Assembly: GCA_019671005.1 (NCBI GenBank)
Contig: CM033718.1
Location: forward strand, 18,790,014-18,854,013
DNA length: 64,000 nt
Direction of reading: 5' to 3'
Origin: Hibiscus mutabilis
Lineage: Eukaryota; Streptophyta; Magnoliopsida; Malvales; Malvaceae
The position numbers and the translations under genes are program-made. Below are positions 1-11,167 of this stretch, in pieces. Positions within the stretch are counted from its first letter, which is position 1; each line of letters begins with the position of its first letter. Under the pieces are notes generated by a model. It did not search any database, was not told the DNA's origin, and saw nothing but the letters and a program-made list of their open reading frames with translations.

Positions 1-283
1 GTATATAGATGTTATGTTAATTATGGGTATGATTATATGTACGTATGCTAGTATGTTATATTAATTAATGTTTGTATAAATATGCGTTTGCGTATGTATG
101 TGTATTGCTATTATAATACTAATTATATTATTATTAATGGGCTGATATAAAATGAAATAAAAAAAATTAAATATATTAAATCCAAATAAAAATTACAGTC
201 CAAGTCCAATTACAAATCTAATATTATTACAAGGCCCAAACCCAAACCCTATTTAATTACAATTATTGTGTGCGGTGGTGTGG

Positions 284-312
284 GGCGTTGGATCAAGATC
301 CGATCCAACGCC
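284..312. promoter_or_regulatory. Perfect 11-bp-arm hairpin in LTR U3
   Basis: Left arm GGCGTTGGATC (284-294) and right arm GATCCAACGCC (302-312) are exact reverse complements around a 7-nt loop. Related hairpins occur at 561-585 and in both other Ogre/Tat LTRs. Confidence 0.6.
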
Positions 313-383
313 ACGATCCAACCAAGAAGTCAAAATATCGCCCGCCCGCGTGTTCCACACGTATGAACCGTTCGAGTGCCGCG

Positions 384-466
384 CGTGTGTGTGGTCCACG
401 CGCGTGGGACGCTTTGATATCCCACGCGCGTGAGCCCCACGCGCGCGCGTGAGCCCCACGCGCTCG
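384..466. repeat. CG-rich block with CACGCGCG repeats
   Basis: Dense CACGCG/CGCGTG words, including the palindrome GTCCACGCGCGTGGGAC, in an otherwise AT-rich LTR. CpG is kept here although transposon CpGs usually decay through methylation. A weaker CACGCG cluster occupies the comparable place in the solo LTR near 53768-53815. Short ORFs across this block come from the skewed composition, not from genes. Confidence 0.5.
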
Positions 467-560
467 ACTCCTCGACTGCGGAGCTCCACGTGGCAAGATC
501 CGGAGCCGTCTCACCAAATCGAGGCTTCATCCGGGCCGTTCGTCCTTCAAGCCATCTCGA

Positions 561-585
561 CCGTTAGATCGATCCGATCTAACGG
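561..585. promoter_or_regulatory. Perfect 10-bp-arm hairpin in LTR U3
   Basis: CCGTTAGATC (561-570) and GATCTAACGG (576-585) flank a 5-nt loop. It lies about 165 bp upstream of the TATA box and is followed by GGCCGAGAAC-like sequence, as at the related hairpins. Confidence 0.65.
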
Positions 586-747
586 CCGAGAACGCTTGTC
601 GTCGCATTGCGAGAACACCCATACCGCCACCATGCCGATATTCAACCACCGTGCTTTCGAACATGCCAAATACAACAACAAGCAACAAGTTTGCGGTCCA
701 GATCTGAAAAAGCAAGTATACAACTTGCACCAAAACAAAGACAAGCT

Positions 748-757
748 TATATATAAA
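748..757 (+). promoter_or_regulatory. Putative LTR TATA box
   Basis: TATATATAAA within AAGCTTATATATAAAAGCGAG, downstream of the hairpins and at the place expected for the U3/R boundary. Transcription would run left to right. Prediction from sequence only. Confidence 0.45.
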
Positions 758-2493
758 AGCGAGATCTTGTAAAAAAAGAAAGGAGAGAACAGAGAGGTGG
801 TAACAAAAAAACAGGGGGTGGTAACAGAGAAGATTGTAACAAAAAAAAAACAGAAAGTGTATTGTAACAAGTTTTTTCAGAAATACAAAAAAAGAGGCAA
901 CGCAAGTCCAGTGGTACATTTCTTGTTACTTTTATCGCATGCATACAAAAGATACGTAGTAAAAAAAAGAGAGAGAGAGTTAGAGGTCGTTACCGTCACC
1001 GTTTGTGGGTCTCCCCTCCTCAGTGATAAGCCTTTCGGCTTCCCCAAGCCGGATATGGTGAACTGGAGGAAGGGGAAGGCCCCCTTTGTAGTTTTGTTTT
1101 TGGTTAAAAGTGTTTTTTTTTTGTTCGTATTTCCTAGATCTAGGGCGAATAGAGGTGTATCCTCTGAATCCAACCTCAGATTCGTGTCGATGATGAAAAG
1201 GGGGTCATTTTGGTGTGTTTTGGAGGCTCGCCGGCGCCGGTTAATGGCGGCCGGCGGCGGAGAACACGGCGGCCGGTCGCCGGATTCTGGGTTTCATAGG
1301 GGATATTTGAGAGAAAATGAAGAACGGTTTGAGTTATAAAACCGAAAAATGAAACGAAATGGTGAAAATTTGGTTTCGGTCTAAAAATAGGCTTTATATA
1401 GGTGTTATTATTTTTTGAAATGGGTAAATCACACACTTAATCCCCCCGCGTTTCCAATATTTTCATTTTTGTCTCGCCGCATGGTATAATTACAATCCCA
1501 GTCCCCCTGATATTTCAAAAGCTTACAATCTAGTCCCTAAATTACATGAATCGTTTTAAATGGTAAAATTACGCCTTTAGCCATCCCGCGTTTTTAAACT
1601 TTTCATTTTGGGTGCGCCTTTGGTCTAATTACGTTTTGATCCTTTTAGGTTACATTTTACTTCGCATTTTAGTCCTTAAATTGCCTATTATCGTTCTTTA
1701 AATTTTCGCCACTGACTTTTATTTTTCTTTCATTTTGATCCTGTTTCTTTGTAAATACTCATGTTCGTATTATAGTCGTATATGTTGATGTATTCTATTG
1801 TTTTATTTTACATCCTCGTATATGCCTCGCATTTTATGTTTAAATGTATAGGTGTATTAAGCTTTACGATAGTTGTGTATCTTTTTTATCCAGGTTATTC
1901 GTATTAAAGCATGTTATGTTCTATTTGACTCGTAAACGGCATTTTTTTTGTATTTTTGTACGTATTGTATGTTTTCTTGGCTTTTAGGTTACGTGTTAGT
2001 GCGTCTTCTTTTATGTATAATATATTGTTCTATATATGTTGAAATATGTTTTATTACTAGCATATATGTCTTTTTGAAATATTTGTTCGCCTATATACGT
2101 AATTATTCCTACCTTGTTATTGTGGCATGTTAAGTTTGCTTTTATCTGATATTAAGCTTGGTATGTACATGTGTATTTTAATGGTGTATTTCATTTATGT
2201 TAGATTAGTATACATTATGTCAATATTTATTGCATTTAAATATTTTGCCATGTTTTATATTTTTGCCACTAAGATTGCATATGATATATAAATTGTCAAT
2301 GCGGTGCCCTTTTATCCGAAAGCGTAAACGGGGGGCGATGTCGAGCGTAGTGATAGTGGTTGGGCGTTTACCCTCGTATAACGGGGCCCTTAAAATTTAT
2401 TCGCAATTATGACCGAATTTTAAAATAATCGTCACTTTAACCCGGAAAATCCAATATTAATAAAACGGTAATTATTAAAGTACCAATTTTGGG

Positions 2494-2638
2494 CGGTGTG
2501 GGGGTGCTAATCCTTCCCCATCCGTAACCGACTCCCGAACCCAATCTTTATGAATCTCTGGTTTTATGGTGTCCGGCCTACCTAAGTGGCCGGTGGCGAC
2601 TCCATTTTTTTAAATGCGGTTTCTTTTAAAACCCCACA
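2494..2638 (+). repeat. Conserved 3' domain of Ogre/Tat LTR with PBS-like word
   Basis: Contains GGGGGTGCTAATCCTTCC, then a GTAACCGACTCCCG-like segment and GGCCGGTGGCGACTCC. The same three blocks in the same order are found at 45465-45694 and 56605-56898. TGGCGACTCC (2594-2603) resembles the start of the tRNA-Arg primer-binding site known from Ogre/Tat elements but lies inside the LTR. Confidence 0.55.
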
Positions 2639-2706
2639 GAATAAATATTTTATATCCAAAAGAGTCACAAACACCTTTCAAACACCTTCGAAAATCACGC
2701 CACATT

Positions 2707-4190
2707 TTATTTAGCGATGAAAAAGACATCCTTACACTGTGGCACCGGATAATAAACTGGGTAATATGACGTAACAGGCTGTGTTCCAGGCACATTCGGC
2801 AGCACGTAACGGGTATCCTCATGAATTACTTGTGTTTGCTGCTGAGGTAAATGCATCAGGTTTACCGGAAACCCAGAAGCATGAATCGGTTTATGCACCT
2901 CAATCCCAGAGGAAGGATCAGCAAATTTCTTGTCTGATTCAAAAGGTTTCCAACAGAGCCTGTTCTCCATTGAAGCAATGTGGCCAACTTGGTCTTGAAA
3001 AGTTCCAGTCTGCACGTTAGAAAACAGCATTCCCAACACATTCATCGCTGTTGGAATGAGACAAAATTTCAGAGTCAAAGGAAGCATAAACCATGAAACC
3101 ATTCATCTTGAACACATATGTTGTTAAAACTTAAAAGGTCAACTAAAGCAACCAGCAGTGCCATTTCAGCTCTATTGAATTAAGCTAATAATTGATCAAA
3201 GTTGCTTCCAAATCCAATCCCCACTACTTTAACCCAAAATTTTCAAGTTAGAAATTTGATTCTCAAGTTTAAATCCCTTCAAATTGAACTCTAAACATGA
3301 CATTCAAGCCTTTCCTCTCCGATTAAGCCTCGGAAAACAACTGTTTATCCAACAATTAAGTACTAATGATGAGCTCATTCCATAATCAGCCAAAACGAAT
3401 CAAAACAATAGAAATCGCCAAAATCTCTCCAAAATTTCCTTTACCGGAAACCCCTTTTTTGCATGGAAAAAAGTCAAACAACTGGACTGCTAGCTGCCTC
3501 TGAGAGGATAAGGAAACAGAACCATGGAGCAAAAACGAATAATTTTTTAAAAGTGCACATTTATACTATAAAACTCCTTTATAAAGAAAGACCCAAATTT
3601 GTTTTTATTACCTGGGTATTGAATCAGGTGCGTGTTTGATCGGATGCAAACTGGACAAAGAAAGCGAAGAAGAAGTAGAACCAAAGGAAGAAGAAGTTTC
3701 CAAAGGAATAGACTCAGCTTGTTCACCACTTTCACCTCCGAACCCCACTCTTGCACTCCTCAAAGCATCAACAAACCAACTCTCTCGTTTTGGATGAGTC
3801 AACTCAGCTTTATCGCCATTGCCACAGGAAAAAGGAAGAACCTGATACGTGAAGATGCGGCAGTAGAACTAGAAGAGAGCCTCTTGTGTTCTTCCAACAT
3901 GATTTGGAGATCATCATCGGTTGAGATGGAAATGAGCGAGTCAAGGTCGTGATTTGGAAGCTGGTATTTGAGAATAAATGGGGTGGTGAGGCGGAGAAAG
4001 GTGGAGAGGTGGGTGGTGAGGGAAGAAAGTGTAAACGTGGTGAAGGTATTGTCGGTGGTTGGGATGGTGAGTAAGCGGTTTTCGCCGCCGGAATAGTAGA
4101 ATGATTTGGTTTGGGGACGTGGGATGATACGGCCGCCGTAGCTAAACATTAGTTGTAGCTTTGGGGCGGAGGGGTGGCGGATCCATGGCG
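2707..4190 (-). pseudogene. PB1-domain protein gene, frame-disrupted, two exons
   Basis: Exon 1 (about 4149 to 3612, minus strand) encodes a PB1 (octicosapeptide/Phox/Bem1p) domain: SYGGRIIPRP near the start, GGENRLL, KYQLPNHDLDSLI, and the acidic OPCA-type stretch STDDDLQIMLEE. PB1 domains mediate protein-protein interactions. The PB1 frame stops at 3799; the sequence typical of these proteins continues in another frame (THPKRESWFVDALR, about 3792-3751), so one or two bases appear lost or gained near 3805-3820. Exon 1 ends at a good donor (CCCAG/GTAATA, 3612/3611). Exon 2 starts after TTTTCTAACGTGCAG at 3009 and ends at the stop 2707-2709, with a Pro/Gln/Tyr-rich tail (QPVTSYYPVYYPVPQ) typical of this family. 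The two exons do not join in phase as read. Upstream, an in-frame-looking MDPPPLRPK start (about 4186) is one base out of frame with KLQLMFSYGG. Either a decaying gene or sequence errors; expression is not shown. Confidence 0.7.
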
Positions 4191-5440
4191 GTGGAAAGAG
4201 GGTCGGGCTCGGGTGGTGAGCGGTGAGTATAGATCTAATTAAGTAATAAAAGCAGACAAGTTGGAGAGTGTTGGAACTTTAATAATGGAAAGATAAAAGA
4301 AAAAGAGGTTGCATATTGCATGGAGACTGACAGGTTGTTCAAGCATTATCGAACTGGACAAGACAGCCAAGCCATGTCATCGGTTCGAGTGGGGGTAGCA
4401 TATGAAGAGTTATTATTAATATTCCTGAGATAATATTTGATGTATTGTATAAATTTATGTATAATTAATAAATTATCTCTTTTGAACAAAAATAAATAAA
4501 TTCTTTAGAATTAAAACTTCTAATGATACTGGATAATTTTACTTTATGTTGTTAAAGAGTTGAAAAATAAAAATAAATGATGAGTGTTTGATCGAATTGA
4601 TCGGGTTATGTAAGAACAAAATTCAAGTCTATTAGCATGTTAGGATGTTTCAGCTGCACATATCACTATATTTTTACTTGAAACTTATCGTAATGATAAA
4701 TGACTTGTCTCGCCGTGACCTTTTCTTAAATTCTTAAAATTTCTGTCACTCGATTCTTGCAGAGACAAAAAACTTTTTGTCGTATCGGTTATACTATCAG
4801 AGGCTCTAAAAAAGTCGAAATAGGAGAACACTCATCTTGAGGTAGTTTAAAGATGCAACTTAACCTTCGTTAGAGGGGAAAAAAGCATCCAATTTAACTT
4901 TTTTGTAACAGTCGGTCAATTTTAATTGTTATACTCTAAAAATGAAGTATTAAACACTTTTAAAAAGCCAAAAAAATCCAAAAATGTTTAAAAATCCCAA
5001 AATCACTAAAACAATTATAAGAATAATTATAAAAATATAAAACTATTAATTTTTAAAAATATATAAAAATAAAAATTCAAAAATGTTAAAACTATATAAT
5101 TACAATAATAATGAAATTAAATAAACTTATAAGAATTACATAATCTTTTAATTTTAAATATTTTAGTTTTTTGTTACTTTTACAGTTTTATGACACATTT
5201 TCGAGGTGTGCCACGTGTCATAATTATAATGGTTGTTTGTGAGTTAACAATCAAAATTAATTAAAATTATGAAGGTTTAATTGATCGTAACTTGAATTAT
5301 GAGGACTACATTAGGTGCAAAAAGATTATGACGACGTAATTGATTTTTTTTACTGAGAGCTAAATTGACTCTTAAACGTTTATATATATTTTTATATATA
5401 TATATATTATAATATATGAATTATTATTCAAGTTTTCATA
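4191..5440. other. AT-rich intergenic DNA, no gene seen
   Basis: Upstream flank of the PB1 gene. It has long A/T runs and short direct and inverted similarities (about 4850-5390) suggestive of an old non-autonomous element, for example GCCACGTGTCATAATTATAA near 5210. No ORF with recognisable content and no clean element boundary. Confidence 0.5.
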
Positions 5441-5449
5441 TTATAATAA

Positions 5450-5971
5450 GAGTTAATAGTATCATACGTCCTCAAACTATGATCATCATTCTAAATTATT
5501 CTCCAAACTTTTAGATGTTCCAAACTCATTCTCAAATTATGACTCTCATTCTAAATTTGTCCCTAAACTTTTGAATGTTTCATTTTCATCCTCAAGCTAT
5601 GACCATCATTCTGAATTAGTCTCCAAACTTTTTGAATGTTTCAATTTCATCCTCAAATTATCATTTATACCAAGTCATATTATTACATAATACACATCGG
5701 TGTTTTATGATAATTAATAATTTTTATAATGGTTTTATTAACATAAGATACGATTAGCATATACTAACAATTTAGGGATAAAATTAGAATATTCAAAAAG
5801 TTTGAGGACCAATTTAGAATGAGAGACATAGTTTAAGGATGAAACTAGAATGTTCAGGGGGCCAATTTAGAATGAAAGTCATAATTTAAACATAAAATTA
5901 AAATGTTTAAAAGTTTAGGGACCAATTTAAAATAAGAGTCATAATTTTAGGACGTGTGATTTAATTAACTC
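5450..5971. mobile_element. 522-bp foldback element with 9-bp TSD (MULE-like MITE)
   Basis: Flanked by identical 9-mers TTATAATAA at 5441-5449 and 5972-5980. Ends are inverted: GAGTTAATAG... on the left and ...TTAATTAACTC on the right. The two halves (5450-5670 and 5755-5971) are imperfect reverse complements along their length. Within each half a ~55-60-bp unit (TCATTCTAAATT...CCAAACTTTT) recurs three to four times. Non-coding. A 9-bp TSD with long inverted repeats is characteristic of Mutator-like elements, so this is probably a non-autonomous MULE derivative. Confidence 0.75.
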
Positions 5972-6353
5972 TTATAATAATAACGAAATTGATTAGATTA
6001 AGATTTAGTCAACATTACCTCTATATGTATATGTATATATATATTTTAATTAACTATATATATTTTTTAATTATGCGTGTCTACTTTACTTTTTATAAAT
6101 AGTAACTTTAGATTAGACTACTTAAATTTATTATATACTTTTCTTCTTCAGATTTTCATTTAAAAAGTACTTAACTAAATTAAGTTATTTAAGGGATTAT
6201 AATATTTAACAATAATAACTAAATTTAGTGTCTTTTTATTTATATTAATATTCAGCTTCTAGCTAAGTTGAGTGTTAATTCATTTGAAAAATTATTAAAA
6301 TTTCTTTTCTCATAAAGAATAGTTAATTTTATACAATGGTACTTTTGTTTTTG

Positions 6354-7170
6354 TTTAACCGTTAAATGAGTGTACAAGTTATACCATTTTTTCAAGTAAG
6401 TGCTTAAATTAATTTTTAGTCCAAATAGGCGCCTAACATATTATTATGTAACCCTTTTAAGAGTTTTCCATGGCACGTGTTAAAAAAATTGTTATCCAAT
6501 AAAAACAAGACATGTGGCATATTTTTGTCATTTTTTAATTTTTATTATTAAAAAATCAGAAAAATTTTAAATTTATAAAAAATAAACCAAAAAATCTGTA
6601 ATTTCTTAGAAAATCTCCTAACCCTTAACCCTAAATTCCTACATTTCTCCTCTACGACCACTGATTCAACCACCGTCGACCACCATTACTTTCGTCCGTA
6701 CCCTCCAAGATCGAAAACTCCATCATCTCGTCATCAAAAAACGTCGAATGAATCACTAATTGCACCATCAACGAACATTCAACAATAAAGAAAAAAAGAT
6801 TTTGACCGACTATTAGAGGGTTAGGGATGCCGAACAGTGAGGTACACAACGCTTCGATAGTGAAGGGTGAACCAGTGAAGTGTGGGGGATGTCGAGCAAT
6901 GAGGGAGATATGATTTGAGGATTAGGTTGAAAGAAATTAAACCTTTAGAATTTTTAATGAAATTCATAAATTAAAAAAAAATTTAAAAAACATGCCACAT
7001 GTCATATTCTAATTGAATGACAAAAGTTTTTTAACGATTGTTGACAAAAAAACCTTAAAAAAATCACGTAATGAAACGTTAGACACTTATTTTTATCAAA
7101 AAATACTTCATGCACCTAATTAAAAAAATATAATTTAGACACTTATTTAATAACTAAACCTTTAATTTTT
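6354..7170. mobile_element. Non-autonomous element with ~200-bp imperfect inverted repeats
   Basis: The left part (about 6354-6560) and the reverse complement of the right part (about 6960-7170) share blocks in order: AAGTG..TAAATT, a TAACRTTTCATTA/TAACATATTATTA-like word, and ACATGTGGCAT. The centre (6600-6920) is unrelated and pyrimidine-rich, with no convincing protein; the short minus-strand ORF at 6652-6849 has no recognisable motif. No certain TSD, so ends are approximate. Confidence 0.5.
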
Positions 7171-7654
7171 CATACTTTTCATAATCTTTAAACAAAACAA
7201 ATAAAAAATATTTATCAAAGGATTGAAAATTTCAACTGATTGTTGAGATCAAAATCGCATATCAATATATCAAGATACTAGATTGTTGAGAATTTCAACT
7301 GATTACCTGCTGAAATACACTTTGTAAATTTCTCTCAAAAAAGTCTAAAGATCTCTCAAAAGATTCTCTTCCTCTGCTTCTAAGCACTCTTTACCTAAAC
7401 AAAAAGATCATCTTTTCCCAATCAACTTTTCAATCACCAACACCGTTATTATTATTATTATAGGACCGCAACCTTTCTCCCACGTTAGAAATGATGAATA
7501 GTAGCTAACCTATCAATCCACCCATGCCCGGCCATGGATAAGGACAATAAGAGCGTCCGTCCAAAGTCTATTATTTAAGAAAATTAAATATTTTATTTTT
7601 TAAATTATATTTATTATTAAAGATTTAAAATATTTGTTACTAGTGATTTATTTT

Positions 7655-8266
7655 TTAATACTTGATAATAGAGGATAAACTTTCTTCAATATTTTAATTT
7701 TTTTAATATTTATTATTAGGGTCTACTCTTAATATTTAATTTTTTTCTAATACTTATTACTAGGTCCCAAATTTTTTCAATATTTGTTATTATGAATTAG
7801 TCTTAAAAAATCAATATTTGTTAGTAGAGCTCAATTTTTTTAATACTTGTTACTATAGACCTATTCTTAAAATTTAATTTTTTTTTCATTGCTTACTATT
7901 AGAGATAAGGATTTAAATAGCAGCATGCAACCACAACAACGACTGTTATATGGTGGTAGAGGCCTATTTTTTAATACTTGTTACAGGGGATAAGTTTTTT
8001 TTTAATATTTACTATTAGGAGTCTACTCTTAATATTTAATTTTTTCTAATACTTGTTATTAGGTCCCTAATTTTTTCAATATTTGTTATTATTGATATAG
8101 TCTTAAAACTTATTTTTTACAATACTTGTTATTAGAGCCTAATTTTTTTAATACTTGTTACTATGGACATATTCTTAAAATTTAATTTTTTTCATTACTT
8201 GCTACTAGAGACAGAGATTTAAATAGCGGTATGCAACCACAACAACGACTGTTATATGTCGGTAGT
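7655..8266. repeat. Two-copy ~306-bp tandem duplication, AT-rich
   Basis: The segment with GCATGCAACCACAACAACGA at about 7923 recurs at about 8229, and the preceding TTTAATACTTG...GTCTACTCTTAATATTTAA blocks recur at the same spacing. Inside each unit a shorter motif TTTTTAATACTTGTTACTA repeats. Non-coding. Confidence 0.65.
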
Positions 8267-9639
8267 GACACCATCTGAAAACAAGATATTTGCAACCATT
8301 ATATCTGCAATAGCGTATGTTATTAAAAAAATCACAACCGCAATACTTGCAGTAGCCGAAATAACATATGTTATATCTATAATTGCCATAAACACAATAC
8401 AACCGAAAATACAACTTTAATTATAATTATAATTTAAATCCCTAATTTAAGGGTTAATTTTTATGTTTGCCGGGGCCTCCAAAAGCCCAGAACCGACCCG
8501 AATCCGCCGCCATGAATTCCCTAATTCGCCGCAAACCACCACTTCACACGTTGTACATCAACACATAATGTATAACAAAAGCAGTTGACAATGCAACTTA
8601 AAGGATCCATCCAATGCGTGAGGATTAAAAAACTGATCGAAGCATGAGGATTTAGAAACAAATTCCAGTCCAGAGATTTCAGAAACTCTAACAAGATGGC
8701 AGCCATTCCCACACAACTTGGATTGTTTCTTCAATTAGAAAATCAATTGATTGAGCAGTCATTTCGTTGTGTATAAAAAAATAATCCAGTTATAACATTT
8801 TTTAAAAAATTTTGTCCATATAGGAAAAATAAAAATAATGATTTTTTATATAAAAAAATCTTTGACAAAATCCACATTTTATTTTAAATAATTGTATATA
8901 TTCTCTTTGGTCAAACATTTCTAGATGAATTCAACCCTAATTTTCTTTTGATCTTCTCATGCCTACAAAAATAAAATTCAACGACCCATGTTCTAAGTCA
9001 TTCTATTTAAGTAATATATTTAACACAAACGCTCATACCCATGCATAAGTTACTCAAAAATTCAGTTGAAACTTCATTTTTAAATTTTAATTTCGAATGG
9101 TAGAGTTAGGGCTGTAATTGGAATTAGTTAAATCCAAACGGTGAGATGTTTATGTTCGAGTTTAGAGCTCGAACTTTTATATAAACTGGATCGAGTTTTA
9201 TTTTCAAAGTTCGATTAAATAATAAGAGATGATCATAGGTGGAATGAGGGACTGGGAGTTTGTATCTGGATTTGGTCTTTCGATTCTTTTTTAATAAAAG
9301 GATGATTTAGCACAAATTATAATATCTAATTAAGTTGGGTCAAGCTTCAATTTAGTCATTTACTTTCAAACTAATCATGAAATTACAAGTGTTTAAGGTT
9401 GGATTATCATCCTAATTTTTTAGTAGGATTGACCAAATATTCATTATTCAAAACATATTAAAAAATGTATGATATTCATCCTAAGAGACACGTATTTAAA
9501 TCGCTGTCTACAAGGTGTATACACATTGCCAAAGAGTTAAGAATATATATGAAAAGATACTACCTTGTAACCACCTTTAGACTATTTAAAAACAAAAAAC
9601 ATATTTAAAAAATTAAATAGTATTTTGGCTTTTAAATTG
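8267..9639. other. Intergenic DNA, no gene seen
   Basis: AT-rich sequence. ORFs at 8205-8414 and 8521-8712 (minus) are short, compositionally biased and without recognisable domains. Nothing further supported. Confidence 0.5.
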
Positions 9640-10340
9640 CATCTGATTATTAGTTTGGTACATGAAGAAATCTTTAATATAATTTAGCCTTGGATTTTTC
9701 TTCCATGAAGCACGTTATTTCACTCTATTTTTCGGTTGCAAAGTCACATGGCACTCTAGAAACGTGTCACATGACACATAATATATATATTAAATTTAAA
9801 TCATTTCATGACAATATCTAAAAATATTAAAAGAAAAGGGGAAATCTAAAAAAAAACTCGTTTTTAAAGTAACAAGCAAATATTCAAAAACAATTGAAGT
9901 TTTTTCAAATTTAATAATTTATTTTTTAAAAATACATAAAAACTAAAAAGAAAGAAAAGAATTCAAAAATGTAAAAAAAAAGTTTTACAAAATTCTGTTT
10001 TGAATGAGAAATTTCTGAATCATTTTTAATTTCTAAAAAATATATGATTTCTTCATGCATGAAATACATATTAAATTTAAAGAATACAAAATTTCAAAGA
10101 AAATGAAAATCATTGTTTAAAAATATCAGTGAAGTTTTTGTGAATTGTAATAAGTTTTTTTTCCCTGAAAAATACACACAGTTAAAAATCCGAAAGAAGT
10201 AAAAAAAAGGTCAATATATATTCTTTAAATTATGATATTAAAAAATACATTTCAGGTGTAAAATTGAATGGAACGATTCTTCAAGTACCAACATGATGAC
10301 GATGTATAATTGCAGGGATTAAAATGATAATTATATATAT
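9640..10340. mobile_element. Possible degenerate inverted-repeat element
   Basis: The left edge (TTTGGTACATGAAGAAATC, about 9654) is an imperfect reverse complement of the right edge (GATTCTTCAAGTACCAA, about 10275), with about 60 bp of similarity. A CACATGACACATAAT-type motif lies inside. No TSD found. The right edge is part of the duplicated segment also found at 15890, so it predates that duplication. Confidence 0.3.
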
Positions 10341-11165
10341 ATATAGAATTTTTTTAGTTTTTTGAACATATAGTTTTATAATTAAATTCAAACAAAAAGT
10401 TTATATCATTAGATACTAATTCAAATCAGAATAAATAATTAAATTATACAATGAAATAGTCAATACAATAAGTGGTTGGAATTTGGAAATCACTAAAATA
10501 TTAGCTGCGGAAACCAATTAAGAAGAAATAAGAGAAGCAAAATTGAGTTATTCAATTTGATTGGTCAAAAAACCGGCTTTGTTGACTTTCATTGCATGAA
10601 ATCACTTCCCCATCGTACATATAAAATCTGTTGGTCGTGGTCGTGGATCACCCAATTCCCGACAACATAAAGAACAATGGAGCTACTTCCGAAACCAATT
10701 CCCGGTACCCTGAAGAGATACTGGAGAAGGCGGCGCTACCCGGCGAAGCCATCAAGAACAGAAAGAATGTCAAAGTTACGAGGATGGGAGGGGGATTCCG
10801 GAGGTCTTGGAAGATAAAAGCGATTCCGAAGCTGCGATGGAAGGTGATGATTGCTTCGCCGATGAAGCTTATGGCGAAGCTGAAACATGGATACATGAAT
10901 ATGATGCTGAGGTTAGCGGGGAGTGTTGGGTATTTGAGTACGGAGAAGGAATTCGGATTCCCAAAGCTCGGAAAGTTGGTTTGGGTTATTCAAGCTCTGA
11001 ATTTGATCAAAGGTTGTTGCATGAGATTTACAACAATTTGATTCCTGCTCTTGAACTCTATGGATAAACCAGCTGGTATTTGCAAATGGACACGCATTCC
11101 ATCTAAGCTAAAGATTTTGTAAATTTGAATCAATCTGTTTCGGTTCTATTAATAATTTTTTTTAA
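10255..11165 (+). repeat. Segmental duplication, copy A
   Basis: Matches 15890-16900 in the same orientation, with non-coding flanks on both sides of the small gene. Shared blocks include GATGATGTATAA-like sequence upstream, GGTCGTGGATCACCCAAT, the coding region, and the trailer AATTTGAATCAATCTGTTTC. Copy A has deletions relative to copy B. Confidence 0.75.
10677..11067 (+). pseudogene. Broken paralogue of the 16367 small-protein gene
   Basis: Begins with ATG at 10677 and the same N-terminus as the intact copy (KPIPGTLKRYWRRRRY). Compared with copy B it lacks 13 bases just after the RRRRY codons, which shifts the frame so the product from this ATG ends after about 50 codons. A second 10-base deletion lies near 10953. 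The C-terminal frame (YSSSEFDQRLLHEIYNNLIP) survives out of frame with the start and ends at 11067. Longer reads from 10631 or 10807 are shadows created by these shifts. Confidence 0.7.
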
Positions 11166-11167
11166 CA

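Larger units (their letters stand above)
1..2638 (+). mobile_element. Ogre/Tat-type LTR, 3' portion (left end outside window)
   Basis: Non-coding block laid out like the two other long LTRs in the window (43413-45694 and 52741-56898). It has an AT-rich 5' part, palindromic hairpins (284-312, 561-585), a CG-rich stretch (384-466), a TATA box (748-757), a long pyrimidine-rich region, and a conserved 3' domain with a GGTGGCGACTCC word at 2592-2603. The putative terminus is ...CCCCACA at 2638, weaker than the GGGTTGCTACA-type ends of the other copies. The 5' end and TSD lie outside the window, so solo LTR versus full element cannot be decided. It abuts the PB1 gene about 70 bp beyond that gene's stop codon. 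Confidence 0.6.

Noticed and set aside
253..530. Overlapping ORFs on both strands in the CG-rich LTR block
   Set aside because: Arg/His/Thr-biased translations of CACGCG repeats in several frames; part of an LTR, no domain.
797..1339. 180-codon plus-strand ORF
   Set aside because: Runs through LTR R/U5-like sequence with purine runs; composition biased, no recognisable protein.
2594..2603. Treating TGGCGACTCC as the true primer-binding site, with the LTR ending just before it
   Set aside because: In the two copies with TSDs the LTR clearly continues 60 and 175 bp further to a CAACA or TACA terminus.
8205..8414. Tyr/Cys-rich minus-strand ORF
   Set aside because: Produced by a repetitive AT-rich sequence (TATGTTAT/GCAATA words); no family resemblance.
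10807..11067. Separate 86-aa gene downstream of 10677
   Set aside because: It is the shifted C-terminal frame of the broken copy of the 16367 gene, not an independent gene.
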